From: Leminorella grimontii ATCC 33999 = DSM 5078
Lineage (GTDB): Bacteria > Pseudomonadota > Gammaproteobacteria > Enterobacterales > Enterobacteriaceae
Length of the DNA: 64,000 nt
Assembly: GCF_000439085.1 (NCBI RefSeq)
Contig: NZ_AUUA01000001.1
Location: 186,001-250,000 of the forward strand
Reading direction: 5' to 3'
The notes under the pieces are model-generated. The model was given only the letters and a program-made list of their open reading frames with translations. It made no database searches and was not told the origin of the DNA. This document shows, one piece after another, positions 28,374 through 36,906 of this stretch. The translations under genes and the position numbers were made by a program. Each line of letters begins with the position of its first letter. Position 1 is the first letter of the stretch.

Positions 28374-29440
28374 TGCTTAAACTTGATTTTAAACAGCAGC
28401 TGGGAGCGCTGGGGCTGGAAGTTTCCGTTGAGGTGCCAGCCAACGGCATTACTGCCGTTTTCGGCCTGTCAGGCGCGGGAAAGACCTCGCTGATTAACGC
28501 CGTGAGCGGCCTGACGAAGCCGGACAGCGGCGTCATTATGCTAAACGATCGTACGCTGGTTGACTGCGGGCGGGGCGTGTTTATACCGCCGGAGAAGCGA
28601 CGCATCGGCTATGTGTTTCAGGAAGCGCGGCTGTTTCCTCACTACAGCATCCGCGGGAATTTGCAGTACGGAATGAAAGCGCAGATGCGCGGCCAGTTTG
28701 ATAGCATTGTCGAGCTGTTGGGCATCGGCCACCTGCTTAAGCGTTTTCCGATGACGCTTTCCGGCGGGGAAAAGCAGCGGGTCGCTATTGGCCGCGCGCT
28801 GTTAACCGCGCCGGAGCTGCTGCTGATGGATGAACCTTTAGCCTCTCTTGACGTACCGCGTAAGCGTGAGCTGATCCCTTATCTGGAGCGGTTAGCGAAG
28901 GACGTCAATATTCCTATTCTGTACGTCACCCACAGCATGGAAGAGATCCTTCGGCTGGCCGAACAGGTGATCGTGCTGGACGCCGGCAAGGTGAGGGCCT
29001 CCGGTGAGCTGGAGGCCGTTTGGGCCAGCGACGCCATGCTTCCCTGGCTACAGCAAGAAGAGCAGAGCAGCGTGTGGAGCGTGACGCTGTCACGACAGCA
29101 CAACGTCTATCCGATGAGCGCATTGGCGCTGGGTGATTATCATCTGTGGGTCAATCGGCTGGACGTGCCGACAGGGCAGCGGGTCAGGGTTCGCATCAGC
29201 GCGGCGGACGTCTCGCTCACGCTGAGCCTGCCTGAGCACAGCAGCATCCGCAATATCCTGCCTGCCGAGGTGGTTGAGCTGCATCCCTATGACGACAGGG
29301 TAGAAGTAAAGCTTATCGTCGGCCAGCATTTCTTATGGGCAAGGATCACGCCGTGGGCGCGCGACGAGCTGGGCATCGCCATTGGCCAGCGGCTGTTCGC
29401 CCAGATAAAAAGCGTCTCTATCAGCCGAGAGGTGTGGTAA
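28373..29440 (+). CDS. modC: Molybdate ABC transporter ATP-binding protein
   Basis: ATPase of the molybdate importer, 355 residues. Walker [10 protein letters not shown] (about 33-41), Q-loop in [12 protein letters not shown], signature LSGGEKQR, Walker [13 protein letters not shown], switch His in YVTHSMEE. The C-terminal MOP-like regulatory domain runs from about 290 to the end. Confidence 0.97.
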   Translation: MLKLDFKQQLGALGLEVSVEVPANGITAVFGLSGAGKTSLINAVSGLTKPDSGVIMLNDRTLVDCGRGVFIPPEKRRIGYVFQEARLFPHYSIRGNLQYGMKAQMRGQFDSIVELLGIGHLLKRFPMTLSGGEKQRVAIGRALLTAPELLLMDEPLASLDVPRKRELIPYLERLAKDVNIPILYVTHSMEEILRLAEQVIVLDAGKVRASGELEAVWASDAMLPWLQQEEQSSVWSVTLSRQHNVYPMSALALGDYHLWVNRLDVPTGQRVRVRISAADVSLTLSLPEHSSIRNILPAEVVELHPYDDRVEVKLIVGQHFLWARITPWARDELGIAIGQRLFAQIKSVSISREVW

Positions 29441-29456
29441 CAGGCCCGTATAGCGT

Positions 29457-29484
29457 TCCCTTAACCGCCTGGGCGGCTAAGGGA
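29457..29484. terminator. Hairpin between convergent modC and ybhA
   Basis: TCCCTTAACCGCC and GGCGGCTAAGGGA pair over 13 bases with one mismatch. There is no T-run, but it is placed between the two converging stops and may end both transcripts. Confidence 0.55.
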
Positions 29485-29488
29485 GCCG

Positions 29489-30313
29489 TTAGGCGGCCAG
29501 TACGTGTTTTCTGATCGTTTCTGCAATGCCCGGCGCTTCGTTTTCCGTCGTAACGACGTCGGCCGCGGCCTTTACTTCGTCGCTGCTGTTTCCCATTGCG
29601 ACGCCCAAACCCGCCTGAGAAAGCATGCTGATGTCGTTAAGGTTGTCGCCAAAGGCGATGACGTTTTCCATCGACAGCCCCTGCGACGTTACCCATTCCC
29701 GCAGGCGGCTGCCCTTGCTGTTGCCTCCCTGCGCCATATCGATTTGGTTATGCCAAGAGCGCTCGCAGGTTAGCCCCAGCTCTTGTTCTATTTGCGCGCT
29801 GAATGTGGCCAGAAGCTCTGCGTCATCGCAGACGGTTGCGAACTTCCATACGTTGTCCGCCCGCTCGATAGCGGCCTCATAGCTTTCAACCTGCTCAATC
29901 GCAGGGCGCTGATGCTCGGGCAGCCGCCCGGCCCAAGCAAGCCAGCGGCCGATAGCCTCATCGTGGCGCTCGTACTGCATGGCGTTATCGACGTACAGCA
30001 GGCTGCGAATGGGAAGGTCGCGAATCCGCTTGGCTACGTGAAGCGCCTGCGCTTTAGTCAGCGGCGTGCCGGAGAGCACCCTTTGGCTTTGATAGTGGTA
30101 GGCATACGTACCGTTGCAGCAGATAGCGGGCGTATCCAGCGCCAGCGCCTGATAAAAAGGATGAATGGCAACGTGGTGACGCCCCGTGGCGATGACCACC
30201 TTAACGCCCTGACGGCGGGCCTCGGCCAGTGCGCTAAGGGATTCGGGTAAAATCTGTTTTTGCGAGGTAAGCAGCGTGCCGTCTAGATCAAGAGCAATAA
30301 TTTGATATTTCAT
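29489..30313 (-). CDS. ybhA: HAD-family pyridoxal phosphatase YbhA
   Basis: Cof-type HAD phosphatase, 274 residues. Catalytic IALDLDGTLLTSQK (nucleophile Asp near residue 9), motif II VVIATGRHHVAIHPF, motif III Lys in GNSKGSRL and motif IV GDNLNDISML. The E. coli homologue dephosphorylates pyridoxal 5'-phosphate and other small phosphates. Converges with modC as in E. coli. Confidence 0.95.
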   Translation of the reverse strand: MKYQIIALDLDGTLLTSQKQILPESLSALAEARRQGVKVVIATGRHHVAIHPFYQALALDTPAICCNGTYAYHYQSQRVLSGTPLTKAQALHVAKRIRDLPIRSLLYVDNAMQYERHDEAIGRWLAWAGRLPEHQRPAIEQVESYEAAIERADNVWKFATVCDDAELLATFSAQIEQELGLTCERSWHNQIDMAQGGNSKGSRLREWVTSQGLSMENVIAFGDNLNDISMLSQAGLGVAMGNSSDEVKAAADVVTTENEAPGIAETIRKHVLAA

Positions 30314-30588
30314 CGTTTATCACAGGGCTGGATTGAATGGTAAGAAATGTCCCCATTCGAACACAAAATGGCCGGGCGATCAAAAGATCTGCATACCCTG
30401 TCGACAGATAGACGCAATAAGGCCGCTTCGTTGCTCTCCCTTATGGAAGATACTGCGCAATCCGCTGGTTTTTTTATGCGTTCTTTTTGGCGAAAACAGC
30501 ACAAAAATTTTTTTGTTTGCGGCATTTTTTCTGCGCAAATCAAAGGGGAGGCGATCGCAATGTTGCAGTATTAGTAGGAAAATTTTAC

Positions 30589-30611
30589 TTATCCACTATT
30601 CCTGTGGATAA
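30589..30611. promoter_or_regulatory. Inverted pair of DnaA boxes upstream of uvrB
   Basis: TTATCCACT on the plus strand and TGTGGATAA (the reverse complement of the perfect box TTATCCACA) stand face to face, 5 bases apart. About 430 bases before uvrB. DnaA binding in the uvrB upstream region has been reported for E. coli. Confidence 0.65.
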
Positions 30612-30925
30612 CCTTGTGTATTAACGTTAGAAAAATGACTTCAGGCTAGCTGGAATGCGGCTTTTTATGTTTTTGACTGGATTATCATCATTCATTGAAA
30701 TTCATTTATTATCAATAAATTAATTAAAATCAAGAGGGCCATCGTCCGCACCTTTCATCATTGTTCTGCGTTTGCAGGAAAAATTCCAGAAAACAAAATG
30801 TCAATCGCTTTCTGGGGATAAAATAGATTTTTGTTGCTTGACGAATCGCGTTTAGCGTGTCCCTAAACGATGAAGATAATATGCACGCAACAATGAACAA
30901 AACGAATGGGTGGGAGGTGGTTTCG

Positions 30926-30949
30926 CGCTGTTTAAATATACAGTATAAT
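30926..30949 (+). promoter_or_regulatory. uvrB promoter with LexA (SOS) box
   Basis: The SOS box CGCTGTTTAAATATACAGTA (CTG-N10-CAG, 30926-30945) overlaps a perfect -10, TATAAT (30944-30949). No good -35 is visible. About 90 bases before the uvrB ATG. Confidence 0.9.
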
Positions 30950-31040
30950 GGCGATGGTAAAAAGTCCTTCTGGTTCACATAATAGAAACTATGATTTCTA
31001 ACCGTCGGTCATTAACGATGAGAGCAGGTAGTCATTAACC

Positions 31041-33062
31041 ATGAGCAAAACATTTAAGCTGCATTCGGCGTTTGCGCCCGCGGGCGATCAGCCGGAAGCG
31101 ATCCGCCGCCTGTCTGAAGGTCTGGAAGACGGCCTTGCGCACCAAACTTTGCTGGGTGTGACCGGCTCCGGCAAAACGTTCACCATTGCTAACGTTATTG
31201 CCCAGCTTGAACGTCCTACTATGATTTTGGCGCCTAACAAAACGCTGGCGGCTCAGCTCTATGGCGAAATGAAGGCCTTTTTTCCGGAAAACGCCGTCGA
31301 ATATTTCGTCTCGTACTACGACTACTATCAGCCGGAAGCTTATGTGCCCAGCTCCGACACCTTTATCGAAAAAGACGCCTCCATCAACGAACACATCGAA
31401 CAGATGCGGCTGTCGGCCACCAAAGCGCTGCTGGAGCGGCGGGACGTCGTACTGGTTGCGTCGGTATCGGCAATTTACGGTCTGGGTGACCCCGACGCCT
31501 ATCTGAAAATGATGCTGCACCTGACGCGGGGCATGATTATCGATCAGAGGGCGATCCTTCAGCGCCTTGCTGAGCTTCAATACACGCGTAACGATCAGGT
31601 CTTCCAGCGCAGCACCTTCCGCGTGCGCGGCGAGGTGATTGATATTTTTCCCGCCGAATCGGATGAGTACGCGTTGCGCATTGAGCTGTTTGACGACGAG
31701 GTTGAACGCCTGTCGCTGTTTGACCCGCTGACCGGGCAGGTTCAGCAGGTGGTGCCGCGCTTTACCATTTATCCGAAGACCCACTACGTCACGCCGCGCG
31801 AGCGCATCCTTGAGGCTATTGAGGGCATCAAGGAAGAGCTCGCCTCTCGCCGCAGAGTGCTGTTGGCTAACGACAAGCTGGTGGAAGAGCAGCGCCTGTC
31901 GCAGCGCACTCAGTTTGATATTGAAATGATGAACGAGCTCGGCTACTGCTCGGGCATTGAAAACTACTCCCGCTATCTTTCCGGGCGCAAAGAAGGGGAA
32001 CCGCCTCCGACGCTGTTTGATTACCTGCCGCCGGACGGCCTGCTGGTCATCGACGAATCCCACGTAACGGTGCCGCAGATTGGCGGTATGTACCGAGGCG
32101 ATCGGGCGCGGAAAGAGACGCTGGTGGAGTACGGCTTTCGCCTGCCGTCCGCATTGGACAACCGCCCGCTGCGCTTTGAAGAGTTCGAACAGCTGGCCCC
32201 GCAGACGATTTACGTCTCGGCGACGCCGGGCAACTACGAGCTGGACAAATCGGGCGGCGAGGTTATCGATCAGGTGGTGCGCCCGACCGGCCTGCTGGAT
32301 CCTGAAATTGAAGTTCGCCCGGTGGCGACGCAGGTGGACGATCTGCTGTCGGAAATTCGCCTGCGCGCGGAGAAGAACGAGCGGGTGCTGGTGACGACGC
32401 TCACCAAGCGAATGGCGGAAGACCTGACCGAGTATCTGGAAGAACACGGCGAACGGGTGCGCTACCTGCACTCGGATATCGATACCGTCGAGCGGGTCGA
32501 GATTATTCGCGATTTGCGTCTGGGCGAGTTTGACGTGCTGGTCGGGATTAACCTGCTGCGAGAGGGGCTGGACATGCCGGAAGTCTCGCTGGTAGCGATT
32601 CTGGACGCCGATAAGGAGGGCTTCCTGCGCTCCGAGCGGTCGCTTATTCAGACCATCGGTCGCGCCGCGCGCAACCTCAACGGCAAGGCAATCCTTTACG
32701 GCGACAGGATAACCAACTCAATGGCGAAGGCGATTGAAGAAACCGAACGCCGCCGGGCGAAACAGATGGCCTATAACGAGGAGAACGGCATCGTTCCTCA
32801 GGGGCTGAATAAGTCGGTCGACGACATCCTAGAGCTGGGGCAGGGATTAGGAACCTTGAAGCACAGCAAGGGGCGCGGCAAGAAGCGAGCGGCGGAACCG
32901 ACCGCAGACTATCAGGCGCTTACGCCGCAGGCGTTGGACAAAAAGATCCGCGAGCTGGAAGGGCAGATGTATCAGCACGCGCAAAACCTGGAATTCGAAG
33001 AGGCGGCGCAGGTTCGCGACGAGCTTCAGCGCCTGCGCGAGCAGTTTATCGCGCAGTCGTAG
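31041..33062 (+). CDS. uvrB: Excinuclease ABC subunit UvrB
   Basis: Central helicase-like subunit of nucleotide excision repair, 673 residues. Walker [10 protein letters not shown] (about 38-46), the beta-hairpin region [12 protein letters not shown] that locks on damaged DNA, Walker B VIDESHV, helicase motifs such as VSATPGNYE and QTIGRAARN. The C-terminal UVR domain for UvrC contact lies at about 635-670 ([20 protein letters not shown]). SOS-regulated by the box upstream. Confidence 0.98.
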   Translation: MSKTFKLHSAFAPAGDQPEAIRRLSEGLEDGLAHQTLLGVTGSGKTFTIANVIAQLERPTMILAPNKTLAAQLYGEMKAFFPENAVEYFVSYYDYYQPEAYVPSSDTFIEKDASINEHIEQMRLSATKALLERRDVVLVASVSAIYGLGDPDAYLKMMLHLTRGMIIDQRAILQRLAELQYTRNDQVFQRSTFRVRGEVIDIFPAESDEYALRIELFDDEVERLSLFDPLTGQVQQVVPRFTIYPKTHYVTPRERILEAIEGIKEELASRRRVLLANDKLVEEQRLSQRTQFDIEMMNELGYCSGIENYSRYLSGRKEGEPPPTLFDYLPPDGLLVIDESHVTVPQIGGMYRGDRARKETLVEYGFRLPSALDNRPLRFEEFEQLAPQTIYVSATPGNYELDKSGGEVIDQVVRPTGLLDPEIEVRPVATQVDDLLSEIRLRAEKNERVLVTTLTKRMAEDLTEYLEEHGERVRYLHSDIDTVERVEIIRDLRLGEFDVLVGINLLREGLDMPEVSLVAILDADKEGFLRSERSLIQTIGRAARNLNGKAILYGDRITNSMAKAIEETERRRAKQMAYNEENGIVPQGLNKSVDDILELGQGLGTLKHSKGRGKKRAAEPTADYQALTPQALDKKIRELEGQMYQHAQNLEFEEAAQVRDELQRLREQFIAQS

Positions 33063-33082
33063 GGGGCGTTCTTCTAATTGGC

Positions 33083-33113
33083 AAGAGGCGACGTTGGTCG
33101 CCTCTTTGTTTTT
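33083..33113 (+). terminator. uvrB terminator
   Basis: AAGAGGCGAC / GTCGCCTCTT stem with a GTTG loop and TGTTTTT, 20 bases after the uvrB stop and just before the converging gene. Confidence 0.9.
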
Positions 33114-33134
33114 CAGCCTGTACGCCTCTGGCCG

Positions 33135-35795
33135 CTAGCGGAAGTGCCTGAATCCTCCCATATGGCCGTGAAATCCCTGACCGTAGTTGCTGCGGTCAAA
33201 ACCGTGCAGGTTTTGCAGGCGTTCTCCATTGCCGGAGAGGCGGGGGGCCGTGCCGCTAACGGCAGGGCGAGAGCCGATATCGCGGTGGATCTGTCCTCGC
33301 GGCGCGGCGCCTGCCGTCGTATTAGCTGAATTTTGACGCATGGTCTGAAAGTTGTTGCGCACCTGGGTTCGCTGATCGCCTCGGCTACGCGCCAGCTGGT
33401 CCTGATGGATACCTGAGCCGGAGGGTGGGGTTACGCTTTTAAACTGACCGTCGGATTGCATCTGCTGCCAGCCGTTGTCTCGGTTATAGCGATAGACGTT
33501 GCCGTCTTTGCCCGCATAGATGCCGCCGTCGGTATGCACCACGCCGCCGTGAGTCACCTCGCCCGTGTCGGCGTTATAGTGCACGTAGCCAGAGCCGTGT
33601 GCATCGCCCCCGGGGCCTCGGCTATTGAATGCGCCAGCGGCCGTCGCGCCTTCATCGCTTCTCGTTGCGCGATTAACGCTGTCGGTGACCCGGCCCGTAC
33701 GGGTATTGACCGAGGTTTTAGCGCCGCCGGCGATGCCGTTGCCGGTATCGGGGTTAAAGGCCGCGCCTCCGGTAGCCGCGACGGCGCGACCCGTTTGCGG
33801 ATTGTAGCGAACGCCGCCGGCTGCGGCGGAATGAACGCCGGTATAGTCGTTCACGTTGCGCCCGGCATAGCCGTAGCCGTGCCCGCCGGTAACGTCATTG
33901 TGGAAACTGCCCCTCACGCCGGTGCCATAATTCCCGCTCCAGGGATCGGACCAGGAGACGCGGGTGCCCTGCGCAACGGTGTTTCCCCATCTGGCATAGA
34001 CGTTATTAACGGCAATAGAAGGGCCATCGTGCCACCAGTCCGGCGGATCGTCATACCACGGTCCCCAGTAAGGGCCGTACCAGGCTGAAGCCCAGGCCAT
34101 TCCAGAGATAAAGCCGAAGGTCCAGCCGACGTAAGGATCGTAGCCAAAGGCCGCGTTATAGCCGTAGGTGGTCGGGCAGCTATACCAAACGTTGCCGACC
34201 CAGGCGTTACAGGGATAGCCGCCACCGTAAACCACCACGCCGTTGCTGACGACGGTGCCGTAATAGCCGGAGGTATAGCCAACGTAGACCACGCTGTCCG
34301 TATGGCCGTAGACGTGGACATAAGTCACGTAGTGAACGGGAGAAGAAACGGGGATTGCGTAGATTTCTGCCGGAACGGAAAGCGCTACGCGCCACGGGCC
34401 GCTGGGGGAGTCAGCGGTAAACCATACGGCGTTTTGCAGCGCGTAGTAGAGGTTCGGCTTTATCTCAATCACCGGCAGGGCGCTGTTGACCGCATAAGAG
34501 AGCGTCGTGCTTTCAATCGGCTTAAAGACCGGTTTGCCTCCGTCATAGCTTACCGTAAGCTTCGCCTTTGCTCTGTCGACGCTGGCGGTTTGGGGGATTG
34601 CGTTAGCTATCAGAGATTCTTTGGCTTCCGGCGTACCGGGGATTGATGCCAATACGGCGCCCTTGGGGCTATCGGACGGAATGTGAGCAAAGTCCTCCGG
34701 CAGCTTGTCGCCGGGAACATAGCTCCACGGCCCCTGTGTTGAGGTAGCGGTAAACCAGCGGCCGGACAGCAGAACAAACCAGGCGTTGTCGGCGTTGGCG
34801 TCAATAAAAACGTCGGCGTTGGTGTTGCTGACGTACATCAGCTTGGTGCCCTCTATCGGTAAGAACTGCGGTTCACCTTCCACTTCTATCAGCTCGGTAG
34901 GGTGGGTTGCCGCATAGACGGTAGGGTATTTCCCTTCCGCCAGCCGACGCTTCATTTCGTCGCCGGGGTTGGGCATTACGTCCACGAGATGTGACTTGAC
35001 CGCCTCGTTCATCGCGCTCTCTACGCCGGAAGGAACCTGGCTGATTGACTGCCAGGGGCCATTTAGCGCAGGCGCATTCATCCATACGTTAGCGAAGCGC
35101 AGATACCATCGACCGTCTTTTACCAGCAGGAGTGAGCGGGTGTTGATAACGCGCGATACGCCTTCAGACGCCGTGGCTTTAAGTACCGGATCGCCGTCAA
35201 CAAGCACCAGTAGGGCGGGCGTAAAGGAAAATTGGACGTGCGGCGGCTCGTTGTTAACGGCGGCGCCGGCCTGCTTGTTTTCCGCCTGGCTGATAGCCAA
35301 AGAGGCCTCTAGCTGATCTAAATTCACCGTAAGGGCTTCGCGCGGCAGAGCGCTTTTCATTATTTCTAAGTAGCGGGCGCTGTCTTCCGCCGCCGTTGGA
35401 AAATTGACTTTATCCAACGTTATGTCGCTTAAGCGTGCGGTACGCGCCAGCGTGTCCGTTTCAATTCGAGCGGAGAACCAGGCCACGCCATAGCGGGCCG
35501 GCGTTGCCTTTCCCTTGTTTTTATTCGACGCTTTTTTATCTGCTTCGCCGTTGCTGTCAATGGATACCGCCAGTCGCCCGGTTAAGCGGTCGCCTTCTAA
35601 ATTATCCAATTGGGGCTGATAAAACGTGACGGTGTTTCCTTCAATGACGTATTTGTGGGGCCAGGGTGATTCTTTTCCGGGCGGGGTTGCCGCTTGCGTA
35701 TCGGTTGCCGCCCAGCTTTCGGTCACTGGAATAGCGGTCAGCGAGCCGGTCAGCAGGGCTGCGCAAAAAAGAATAAAGGGAGATGTTTTCATCAT
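33135..35795 (-). CDS. Large exported protein with WxxA-GPW repeats, unknown function
   Basis: 886 residues. Signal peptide about 1-29 (SWA|ATDTQ). Three copies of a short motif lie in the N-terminal half: VWMNAPALNGPW, RWFTATSTQGPW and VWFTADSPSGPW, each behind a Tyr/Trp-rich strand. A Tyr/Gly/Trp-rich middle (about 490-600) has many aromatic steps such as YGPYWGPWYDDPPDWW. Then comes a Gly/Asn/Thr-rich tail with repeats of the type YNPQTGRAV, FNPDTGNGI, VNTRTGRVT and YNADTGEVT, and a basic Gln/Asn-rich end. Similar proteins in other proteobacteria are, from memory, loosely annotated as carbohydrate-binding family V/XII. A surface or matrix protein is possible. The gene converges with uvrB. 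Confidence 0.8.
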   Translation of the reverse strand: MMKTSPFILFCAALLTGSLTAIPVTESWAATDTQAATPPGKESPWPHKYVIEGNTVTFYQPQLDNLEGDRLTGRLAVSIDSNGEADKKASNKNKGKATPARYGVAWFSARIETDTLARTARLSDITLDKVNFPTAAEDSARYLEIMKSALPREALTVNLDQLEASLAISQAENKQAGAAVNNEPPHVQFSFTPALLVLVDGDPVLKATASEGVSRVINTRSLLLVKDGRWYLRFANVWMNAPALNGPWQSISQVPSGVESAMNEAVKSHLVDVMPNPGDEMKRRLAEGKYPTVYAATHPTELIEVEGEPQFLPIEGTKLMYVSNTNADVFIDANADNAWFVLLSGRWFTATSTQGPWSYVPGDKLPEDFAHIPSDSPKGAVLASIPGTPEAKESLIANAIPQTASVDRAKAKLTVSYDGGKPVFKPIESTTLSYAVNSALPVIEIKPNLYYALQNAVWFTADSPSGPWRVALSVPAEIYAIPVSSPVHYVTYVHVYGHTDSVVYVGYTSGYYGTVVSNGVVVYGGGYPCNAWVGNVWYSCPTTYGYNAAFGYDPYVGWTFGFISGMAWASAWYGPYWGPWYDDPPDWWHDGPSIAVNNVYARWGNTVAQGTRVSWSDPWSGNYGTGVRGSFHNDVTGGHGYGYAGRNVNDYTGVHSAAAGGVRYNPQTGRAVAATGGAAFNPDTGNGIAGGAKTSVNTRTGRVTDSVNRATRSDEGATAAGAFNSRGPGGDAHGSGYVHYNADTGEVTHGGVVHTDGGIYAGKDGNVYRYNRDNGWQQMQSDGQFKSVTPPSGSGIHQDQLARSRGDQRTQVRNNFQTMRQNSANTTAGAAPRGQIHRDIGSRPAVSGTAPRLSGNGERLQNLHGFDRSNYGQGFHGHMGGFRHFR

Positions 35796-36906
35796 CGGCT
35801 CTCTTTAGCAGACGGATATTACTTAAGCTTAGGAGGGAGTGCATTAAGGCGCTAGCCAGAGGGTATCTTGCATACTTATTTGTCGATGAGTTTGGCAAGA
35901 AGTGGCTTTGTCGTTCGACGTACTGCATTTTCCGCGTTAGCCGCACATGGCTTACCGAATTGGTAATATTCTATGATGAAGAGGCGATGCCCGTTCTTTC
36001 TTCGCTTATGAGCAATTTGGCCTGAATGACTGTTTTTCTTCATGCTTTTTGGAAAGTCTTTTTTTAAGTAATATTGTAACAAAGTGTGAATTTGTGGTGG
36101 TTTTTTGAGCGCTTTGGACGATTGTCCATTGGTTTTTATTGATTTTCTCCTATTTTCTATAAAATGATCCATTTCGATTTTTATAAAGCGTTGTATTTTT
36201 CGCGGGTTTAGATTAGATATCTTTACCCGCAAAAGCGGTGTTTCCTTCGGGTGGTAAAAATATTGCTACGCATTATTGTTAATAAGAACTATTGGCGTTT
36301 AGATTTCTCTTATTAATCATAATGATCTTATTTTTGTTCTTCTCTTCATTAGGTTGGGTTTTTGTTTAATATGTATTTAGTTGTTATTTGTTGTATTGCT
36401 ATATGAGTTGCTTTGTGTTTGTTATTTAAAATATATATATTGATTTTGTGTTTTTATTTCCAAATTTAATTTTTATTTTATCTTTGTTTTTTATTTTTTG
36501 TCTATTTGTTATTTTAAATTAATTTTATCCATATATTTCAGTTTGTTAGTTATTTTTAATTTCAATTTTAAATGGGTTGTTGGATTTTTTGATTGATAGT
36601 AAAAAATTATTGTTTTTCTGTTTTTGATAGTTTTTTGTGACTTGTTTAATTAATGCGTCTGCCTAATTATCTGCTCGTAGATGTGTGATTTACCAAAACT
36701 TCTTATGATGCTCAAAAGAAAGAGTTTTAATTCCTGTTTTTATAATAATGGGGTGGGGCTCTTTGGTTTAAATAGCTTTGAGGCGTTTTCCATTAATACT
36801 TTTAATTAAGAAGTGGGTTTTCAAATTAATTTCAATTGTAAATCAATTGGATTAAAAAAATTAACTTAACGGAAATAAAGGATTTTTTAAATCAAGGAGC
36901 GGGATC
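35796..36906. other. 1.1-kb AT-rich gap upstream of the autotransporter gene
   Basis: No gene that I can support. Open frames of 80 codons (plus, 35783-36025) and 118 codons (minus, 35876-36232) lack ribosome binding sites and recognisable products. From about 36050 to 36900 the plus strand is extremely T-rich, with long T and TA tracts, unlike anything else in the window. Such DNA is a typical target of H-NS silencing and marks transferred adhesin genes. Confidence 0.7.

Larger units (their letters stand above)
30314..31040. other. 727-base gap between ybhA and uvrB
   Basis: No gene that I can support. Short open frames (for example a 75-codon one at 30347-30574) lack a ribosome binding site and a recognisable product. 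It holds a pair of DnaA boxes (30589-30611), a 7-bp inverted repeat CGTTTAG / CTAAACG (30849-30869) and the LexA-controlled uvrB promoter (30926-30949). In E. coli pgl and the bio genes lie between ybhA and uvrB. Confidence 0.7.

Noticed and set aside
30347-30574. 75-codon open frame in the ybhA-uvrB gap
   Set aside because: No ribosome binding site, odd composition and no recognisable product; it lies in a regulatory gap.
31035-32471. 478-codon open frame antisense to uvrB
   Set aside because: Shadow of a highly conserved gene; its His/Gln/Arg-rich product has no family likeness. Other long antisense frames (for example inside galK, pal and moaB) were rejected for the same reason.
35876-36232. 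118-codon minus-strand open frame upstream of the autotransporter
   Set aside because: Lys/Arg-rich product typical of translated AT-rich noncoding DNA, no ribosome binding site, no known family.
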